Position numbers and translations under genes: made by a program. Source: Streptomyces hygroscopicus subsp. hygroscopicus (lineage in GTDB: Bacteria > Actinomycetota > Actinomycetes > Streptomycetales > Streptomycetaceae). From it: a stretch of 64,000 nt of DNA. Under the pieces are notes generated by a model. That model made no database searches, was not told the origin of the DNA, and saw nothing but the letters and a program-made list of their open reading frames with translations. The DNA lies in NCBI RefSeq assembly GCF_030269125.1, contig NZ_BSSM01000008.1, forward strand, positions 62,001 to 126,000, read 5' to 3'. Positions 59,378-64,000 of the stretch are shown here, piece after piece. Numbering within the stretch: the stretch's first letter is position 1; each line of letters begins with the position of its first letter.

Positions 59378-60783
59378 TGGGCACTCCTGGGGAGATCGGG
59401 GGCGGGGGTGGTCGGATGGGTGGGGCGGGACGCGCGGAGGGGCTCCGCGGGTCGCGCTTCCCCCGCGGCCTCCACCGCCTCCACGGCTTCCACGGCGCGC
59501 GCCGTCCTCGCGGCCTCCGCCGAGTCCACGGACCCCGCGATCCACACGCTTTGCGCCGCCTCCACGGCCTCCACCGCCTCCACGGCTTCCACGGCGCACG
59601 CCGTCCTCGCGGCCTCCGCCGAATCCACGGACCCCGCGATCTCCGCCTTTTCCACCGCCTCCACGGTCCGCGCGGTCCGCGCCGCCCCCGCGGCTCTGGC
59701 CGTCGTCCAGGCGTCCACCGTGCCCACCGCTCGCACCGTCTCCGCGGCGATGGCGGGTGCCAGCCGGTACCCGGAGCCGTTGGCCGCCCCGGCGAAGATC
59801 ACACGGCCCTGCTCGTCCACCGGCCGCACCACCGGTGCCCGTTCCGCGCTGTACGCGTCGCAGAAGACCCGGCCCGTGCCGCAGTGCCGTACCAGCCCGG
59901 GGGCGAAGCGCTCCAGGACGGCCCGGCCCTCGGCGATCTCCACGGTCGACAGATGGGAGTGCGTACCCTCGGGCGAGACGTCCCACTGGGCGCAGGTGTA
60001 GCTGAACAGCCAGTGTCCGCGGTGGTGCAGGGGCAGGAGGAAGGCGTCCTCGTCCTCGAACACGATCACGCCGTCGTCGGGCCGGGGCCGCTGCTCGACG
60101 TGGAGGGCGACCACCTTCTTCACCCGCAGGCCGAGCGGTGCGGTCCACCCCCGCCAGGCGTGGTCCTCGATCCAGGGACCGGGGGCCAGCACCGCCGTCC
60201 GGGCGGCCAGCACCTCGCCCGTGCTGAGGCGCAGTCGTACCCGGTCCGGGCACGACTCGATCGCGACCACCCGGGCGCCCTCGAAGAACCGTACGCCGGG
60301 CCGCAGCCGAGCGGCGAGCAGCTGCGCCACGCCGTGCACGTCGGCGTACTGACCGCCGCGTACGCTCCAGGCACCGCTGCCGGCCGGGAGCCGGACCGTG
60401 CCCGCCGGCCCCGCGGGCACCCGGCGCACCCGGTCGAGCCCCGCGCTCGGCAGGTAGTGCTCGGTGAGCCGGCCGGCGTTCGACTCCGCGGCGACGACGG
60501 TGGTGGGGACGTCGTGAATGGGCAACCCGGGTATTTCTTCCCGGAGTTCGCCGTAGCGCCGCTCGCTCAGCGCAGCCATCCCCCGCACCCGCGCCGAGGA
60601 CCCCCGGGGGAAGTGCAGGCCCGCCGACCTCCGGCTGGCACCGCTGCCGACCTGGTCGCGGTCGATGACGGCCACCGCGGCGCCGGGGAAGGCGGCCACC
60701 AGCTCACGGGCCGCCATGCAGCCGATGATCCCGGCACCGACGATGACGACGTCCAGGACGCTCGTCGTGTCCGCGGGCGACAT
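59374..60783 (-). CDS. FAD-dependent amino acid oxidase (DadA/glycine oxidase-like) with C-terminal repeats
   Basis: FAD oxidoreductase of about 469 residues. VVIVGAGIIGCMAARELV (about 10-27) binds FAD; SGASRRSAGLHFPRG and FAGAANGSGYRLAPAIA are further D-amino-acid-oxidase-type contacts. By analogy with Tri27 it should oxidise N6-(carboxymethylamino)lysine to free hydrazinoacetic acid. The enzyme proper ends near residue 340. About 125 residues follow in Ala/Val/Glu-rich repeats (IAGSVDSAEAARTACAVEA and VEAVEAVEA), not known for the family. ATG 60783 has GGGAGGG six bases upstream; ATG 60789 overlaps the previous stop and is an alternative. Confidence 0.9.
   Translation of the reverse strand: MSPADTTSVLDVVIVGAGIIGCMAARELVAAFPGAAVAVIDRDQVGSGASRRSAGLHFPRGSSARVRGMAALSERRYGELREEIPGLPIHDVPTTVVAAESNAGRLTEHYLPSAGLDRVRRVPAGPAGTVRLPAGSGAWSVRGGQYADVHGVAQLLAARLRPGVRFFEGARVVAIESCPDRVRLRLSTGEVLAARTAVLAPGPWIEDHAWRGWTAPLGLRVKKVVALHVEQRPRPDDGVIVFEDEDAFLLPLHHRGHWLFSYTCAQWDVSPEGTHSHLSTVEIAEGRAVLERFAPGLVRHCGTGRVFCDAYSAERAPVVRPVDEQGRVIFAGAANGSGYRLAPAIAAETVRAVGTVDAWTTARAAGAARTARTVEAVEKAEIAGSVDSAEAARTACAVEAVEAVEAVEAAQSVWIAGSVDSAEAARTARAVEAVEAVEAAGEARPAEPLRASRPTHPTTPAPDLPRSAQ
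59469..59642. repeat. 99-bp-period repeat inside the oxidase gene
   Basis: Two nearly identical blocks of about 74 bp start at 59469 and 59568, 99 bp (33 codons) apart, differing at two or three positions, embedded in shorter cctccacgg-type repeats. They encode the repeated IAGSVDSAEAART / VEAVEAVEA segments of the oxidase C-terminus. Period divisible by three keeps the frame, so copy number could vary. Confidence 0.7.
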
Positions 60784-60785
60784 GC

Positions 60786-62102
60786 TCATCCCTCCCATGT
60801 CAGGTCCAGCCGGGGCTTCGCCGACCACTCGATGAAGGACGGGAGCTGGCCGTCCGAGCGCACCCCGCGGATCCGGTCCACGATGCGCTGGCTGCGGTAC
60901 GCGTTGAGGCTGAGGTTGGGATCCGCCAGACCGCGCTGCCCACGGGCCCTGTTCTGCACGAAGATGTTCCGGTCGGCGGGGCCGTCCCAGTGCACCGCGT
61001 AGTTGCCGTCGATCCGGAACTCACCGCCCTCGCGCTCGATCCGCCCGGCGAGGGGCGCGAGGACCTCGGCCTCCCGGGTCCGGTAACCGGTCGCCCACAC
61101 GACGACGTCGGCGTCGATCTCCTCCGGTTCGTGCGGCTGGTCGTTGTGGGCCAGCGTCAGCCTCCAGCCGTCCGCGTCCGCTCCGGCGACCGTCCGCACG
61201 GTCCGGTTCGGGAACAGGGCGAAGAGGTCGCCCGCGCCCTCGATGAACCGCAGCGCGTACAGGCGCTGGTAGAGGTCGCGCAGCGTCCGCTCCGAGATCC
61301 CGTCGCTGGACAGCACGTTGCTGCGGTTGAAGTCCTCGCGGACCGGCCGGTCGAGCCGGGAGAAGTACTCCGAGTGGCACGGCATGTAGAAGTCGTTGGT
61401 GAACGGCGAGTCGTCGATGGGGAAGTAGTTCGCACGCCGCGACACCCAGGAGACCCGGCGCGGCAGTTCCGCCCCGCTCCTGCCGAGCAGGTGCAGCACC
61501 GCCTCCGCGCCCGACTGGCCGCCGCCCACGACGCACACCCGCTTGCCGCCGAGTCCGCCCGACCTGGCGGTGAACTCGCCGGCGTGGAACTGCGTGGCCG
61601 CGTCCCGGCTCGCCTGTTCCGGCAGCCGCGGACGGGTGCCGATGCCCAGCACGACGTTGTCCGCGCGCACGGTCCGCCGGTCGGTGGCGACCACGAACTC
61701 GCCGTCGAAGTCCACCGACCGCACCCGCTCGCCGAGGACGATGTTGGGGTTCCGCTCGCACGCCCAGCGCATGTAGTTGCGGAACTCCTGCCGGGGCACC
61801 GCGTCGAACCGGGCGTTCAGGAAGTGGTAGATCTTCCCCTGCTCGTGCAGATAGGCGAGAAAGGAGAACGGGCTCGTCGGCTGGGCCAGCGTCACCAGGT
61901 CCTTGAAGAGGGAGACCTGGAGGGACGTACCGGGAATCTGCTGTCCCTCGTGCCAGCCGAATTCGGCCTTGCTGTCGAAGAAGACGTTGCGCACGTCGGA
62001 ATGCCCGTGCAGGAGTGAGGCGAGGCTCAGATTGGCAGGTCCGACACCGATACCGACACACCGGTAACGAGGGTCGCTTCGTTCGGTCGCTCCGCGGGCC
62101 AT
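60786..62102 (-). CDS. Lysine/ornithine N-monooxygenase (flavin-dependent N-hydroxylase)
   Basis: Class B flavin N-hydroxylase of 438 residues, of the lysine N6-/ornithine N5-monooxygenase type. GIGVGPANLSLASLL (about 18-32) binds FAD, VCVVGGGQSGAEAVLHLLG binds NADPH and DADVVVWATGYR is the late signature. Next to a cupin-MetRS gene its likely substrate is L-lysine, giving N6-hydroxylysine for N-N coupling (Spb38 and Tri26 are counterparts). No siderophore synthetase is near, which argues against a siderophore role. First gene of the minus operon; ATG 62102. Confidence 0.92.
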   Translation of the reverse strand: MARGATERSDPRYRCVGIGVGPANLSLASLLHGHSDVRNVFFDSKAEFGWHEGQQIPGTSLQVSLFKDLVTLAQPTSPFSFLAYLHEQGKIYHFLNARFDAVPRQEFRNYMRWACERNPNIVLGERVRSVDFDGEFVVATDRRTVRADNVVLGIGTRPRLPEQASRDAATQFHAGEFTARSGGLGGKRVCVVGGGQSGAEAVLHLLGRSGAELPRRVSWVSRRANYFPIDDSPFTNDFYMPCHSEYFSRLDRPVREDFNRSNVLSSDGISERTLRDLYQRLYALRFIEGAGDLFALFPNRTVRTVAGADADGWRLTLAHNDQPHEPEEIDADVVVWATGYRTREAEVLAPLAGRIEREGGEFRIDGNYAVHWDGPADRNIFVQNRARGQRGLADPNLSLNAYRSQRIVDRIRGVRSDGQLPSFIEWSAKPRLDLTWEG

Positions 62103-62372
62103 AGCCGGATTTCGCCCTTCTTGACCAGGAGACGGGGGACGAGAACCTCGCGAGCGAGCTGCCGAGAGATGCCTTCCGGGGCGCAGGTTCCGCCCTCATA
62201 CTCCGGTGCCCGACGCGCCTCGCGGCAGCTCCTCCTTCGGGTATGCCTGCCTCGTCAGGGCCGAGGAGCGCCCATCGGTGACTTGGCGGAGGTCCCCGCC
62301 CCGGGCAGCCTGCTGGCACCATGCCGCGCCCCGCGGCCTCGGCGCAGACCACGACGAAGGGCCACGACCACC
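62103..62372. promoter_or_regulatory. Divergent promoter region of the hydrazine genes
   Basis: 270 bp between the N-hydroxylase start (minus) and the carrier-protein start (plus). It must carry promoters for both operons; a TTGACC hexamer is at 62124-62129 but no matching -10 or operator repeat was recognised. Divergence from one region fits co-regulation of the two halves of the pathway. Confidence 0.4.
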
Positions 62373-62666
62373 ATGGACGCAGCGCAGGGACTGCCGGACG
62401 GCGCCACCAGCTCCGCGGCCGGCCGCGACATCACCGCGGACGTCATCCGCGCGGTCGCCGCCATGGCGAAGCTCGCGCCGCGGGAGATCACCGGGACGAC
62501 GCGTTTCCGCCAGGATCTCGACTTCGATTCCACCAACATTCTGGAACTGCTGATGCGTCTGGAGGCCGAATTCGACATCGAATTCGACCCGGACACTTTC
62601 GGCGCCGGCACCTTCGAAACCGTCGACGGCCTCTCGTCGTACGTCCGCGAGACCCTCGGCGGCTGA
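62373..62666 (+). CDS. Acyl carrier protein
   Basis: A 97-residue carrier protein; the phosphopantetheine serine is S53 in DLDFDSTNILELL, followed by the acidic MRLEAEFDIEFDPDTFGA helix. The extra N-terminal 18 residues look unstructured. It is the probable carrier for an N-acyl-hydrazinoacetyl group loaded by the AMP ligase and oxidised by the following acyl-CoA-dehydrogenase-like proteins. ATG 62373 is the first start that leaves a normal ACP length. Confidence 0.92.
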   Translation: MDAAQGLPDGATSSAAGRDITADVIRAVAAMAKLAPREITGTTRFRQDLDFDSTNILELLMRLEAEFDIEFDPDTFGAGTFETVDGLSSYVRETLGG

Positions 62667-62708
62667 CTCCCGCGTTCCCTCCCGTCCGACCGCACAGGAA
62701 GCGCCGGC

Positions 62709-63389
62709 ATGCCTGTTCCCCTCGCTCCACCGGACACCCCGTCGCCGCTGCGCGCCATCGCGCGGCACGACCCGCCCCACGGGGCCCTGGCCGCGCTGCA
62801 CCGGCGGGCCGGGGACGACACCCTGGTGCACGGGCCGTCCGGGCACGCACTGGCCCCCGCGCGACTGGTCGCGACCGCCACGCGCTCCTGCCGGGCGGGC
62901 ACGATCGGCGACCGGGTCACCGCGGGCGAACGCGACCTGACCACCCCGCTGCTCGCGCGGATGGGACTCGCCGCCGTCCACAGCGCCGGGCCCGAAGGGT
63001 TCGACCCCGCCTGGCACGCCGCCGTGCTGTGGCTCCGGCTCGGGATGACCGAGCGGCTGCTCGACGCGGTGAGCGCGTACCTCGGCGAACGGTCCTTCGG
63101 CGACACCCGGCTGAGCAGGCACCCGGTGCTCAAGGACACGCTCGCCGAGGCCGTCGTCGGGCTGCTCCGGGTGGAGAGCCGGCTGTCCGACGCCGGGGAG
63201 GCGGGATCGGACCTGGACGGCACCGCCCTGCGCGTGCTGCACCACGACCTGGGCGCCACCGGCCGCCTGCTGCTCGACCTGCTCGGCGCGTACGGCCTCA
63301 CCGAGGACGGTCCCGGCGCCGGCGCCTACGTCTGTGAACTTCTGGCCGACCTGTATGCCCCGGCCGCGTACTCGGGGGAGACGCGATGA
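62709..63389 (+). CDS. Acyl-CoA dehydrogenase-like protein, C-terminal-half type
   Basis: About 226 residues resembling only the C-terminal helical half of acyl-CoA dehydrogenases: LRLGMTERLLDAVSAYLGERSFGDTRLSRHPVLKDTLAEAVVGLLRVESRL parallels the family's R-x-x-F-G-x-x-L...Q segment (quoted here in pieces: LGERSFGDTRLSRHPVLKD is the key block). The N-terminal flavin-contact motifs are absent. It overlaps the next gene, which supplies an N-terminal ACAD domain, by four bases (ATGA). A split or hetero-oligomeric dehydrogenase is inferred. Confidence 0.7.
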   Translation: MPVPLAPPDTPSPLRAIARHDPPHGALAALHRRAGDDTLVHGPSGHALAPARLVATATRSCRAGTIGDRVTAGERDLTTPLLARMGLAAVHSAGPEGFDPAWHAAVLWLRLGMTERLLDAVSAYLGERSFGDTRLSRHPVLKDTLAEAVVGLLRVESRLSDAGEAGSDLDGTALRVLHHDLGATGRLLLDLLGAYGLTEDGPGAGAYVCELLADLYAPAAYSGETR

Positions 63390-64000
63390 CACGCCGTCTG
63401 CGCACCCTCCAGGAGTACGTCCGCGCCGAGGCGCCCGCGCTGCGGGCCGCGGCCCGCGAACCGGACGGCGAGCCCCCTCGGGCCCCGCTGCTCGACCGGC
63501 TCGCGACGCTCCAGATCCCGCGGAAGTACGCCCGGGACCCCCTGGTCCTCGACGGCGAGGAGTACCTCGTCCTCAGCGCGGTCGAGCGGGTCGTCTTCCA
63601 CGAGGAGGCGGCGGCGTACGGCGACGCGGCCGCCCTGCTGTCCGCGCCCGGCTCCCTCACCGCGGGCATGCTGGTCGCGGCGCTCGGCGACGACGCGCAG
63701 CAGAGCGCGTTCTTCGGGCGTCTGCACGAGCGGCCCACCTGGACCTTCCTCGCCATGACCGAACCCCAGGGCGGATCCGACGCCAACCGCCTGCACACCA
63801 CCCTCGAACCCGCCGGCTCCTCCTTCGTCCTCAACGGCGAGAAGCGCTACGTCGGCAACGCGCACCGCGCCCGCACGGGCGTCGTCACCGCGCGCACCCG
63901 CCCCGGCCCGCTGGGCATCCGGTGCGTCCTCGTCGACACCTCCGCGCCGGGGTTCAGCGCGGCGCCGATCCCCACCCTCGGCATGCGGGGCGCGCTCGGT
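63386..64000 (+). CDS. Acyl-CoA dehydrogenase-like flavoprotein (partial)
   Basis: The first 205 residues of an acyl-CoA-dehydrogenase-type flavoprotein that runs off the right edge. FLAMTEPQGGSDANRLHTTL and FVLNGEKRYVGNAHRARTGVV are the FAD and substrate segments. Behind a carrier protein and a C-terminal-type partner, it probably dehydrogenates the carrier-bound hydrazinoacetyl unit to a hydrazone, the step proposed for azaserine and triacsin. ATG 63386 overlaps the previous stop. Confidence 0.88.
   Translation, partial: MTRRLRTLQEYVRAEAPALRAAAREPDGEPPRAPLLDRLATLQIPRKYARDPLVLDGEEYLVLSAVERVVFHEEAAAYGDAAALLSAPGSLTAGMLVAALGDDAQQSAFFGRLHERPTWTFLAMTEPQGGSDANRLHTTLEPAGSSFVLNGEKRYVGNAHRARTGVVTARTRPGPLGIRCVLVDTSAPGFSAAPIPTLGMRGALG

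Noticed and set aside
59469..59642. Regular direct repeats that might suggest a CRISPR array
   Set aside because: Two long in-frame copies with a 99-bp period and no unique spacers, lying inside a coding sequence; no cas genes anywhere in the window.
60786..62102. Hydroxamate siderophore N-hydroxylase
   Set aside because: No siderophore synthetase, formyl/acyl-hydroxylysine enzymes or iron transport genes adjoin it; the neighbours belong to N-N bond formation.
1..64000. tRNA, rRNA, riboswitch (including a cobalamin riboswitch before glutamate mutase), integrase or transposase genes
   Set aside because: None recognised on either strand; the gap before glmS is only 79 bp, too short for a cobalamin riboswitch.

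Overview
The window looks like a Streptomyces (or close actinomycete) chromosome: very high GC, GTG starts, AGGAG-type ribosome sites, many 4-base ATGA/GTGA gene overlaps, and specialised-metabolism gene clusters. I see no rRNA, tRNA, insertion sequence or CRISPR array.

Layout. (1) 1-3.6 kb: 5' end of a type I polyketide synthase running off the left edge, a cytochrome P450, then broken remains of an NRPS condensation domain and a phosphopantetheinyl transferase. (2) 4.0-22.3 kb: an oxygen-limitation/redox island. It holds flavohemoglobin, a GNAT/ADP-forming acyl-CoA synthetase fusion, GAPDH, three tandem universal stress proteins, alcohol dehydrogenase, a DoxX membrane protein, pyruvate formate-lyase with its activase, two PNPOx-like domains, a STAS protein and an OsdK/OsdR (DevS/DevR)-like two-component pair. 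A recurring GGGCC-N4-GGnCC palindrome in the non-coding gaps is a plausible operator for this regulon. (3) 23-45.6 kb: a biosynthetic region made of free-standing parts. The first operon is type II thioesterase, AvtA-like aminotransferase, PCP, A domain and C domain. After an MFS/MocR pair comes a divergent pair of folate genes: PabAB and a dihydropteroate synthase whose motifs match the sulfonamide-insensitive Sul enzymes. The second operon is A domain, PCP, ectoine-synthase-like cupin, acyl-CoA-dehydrogenase-like flavoprotein, transglutaminase-like protein, TrpB2-like enzyme, ATP-grasp ligase, an unknown protein, both glutamate mutase subunits and a second ATP-grasp ligase. (4) 45.6-48.8 kb: an atypical LuxR-type regulator, a methyltransferase and a graveyard of MFS/thioesterase fragments. 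(5) 48.8-64 kb: a long minus-strand operon plus a divergent operon running off the right edge. These encode a hydrazine (N-N bond) pathway of the hydrazinoacetic-acid type: amine N-hydroxylase, amino acid oxidase, cupin-MetRS hydrazine synthetase, AMP ligase, GNAT, carrier protein and two acyl-CoA-dehydrogenase-like proteins. With them are a C45 acyltransferase/amidase, a BtrH-like acyltransferase, a GT5 glycosyltransferase, a phosphoheptose-isomerase-like protein and an MFS exporter.

How the parts may work together (inference). The right-hand genes resemble the N-hydroxylation, N-N coupling, oxidation to hydrazinoacetate, carrier loading and dehydrogenation logic of triacsin and azaserine biosynthesis. 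The middle genes resemble amino-acid activation, on-carrier oxidation/cyclisation and ATP-grasp peptide ligation, with methylaspartate as a likely unit. PabAB plus a Sul-type DHPS beside them suggests a product that disturbs folate biosynthesis, with these genes protecting the host, although a biosynthetic role is possible. The middle and right regions could be one cluster or two; the sequence alone does not decide this, and the right edge is cut. Translations were read by eye and family assignments rest on motif recall, so no similarity scores are given.
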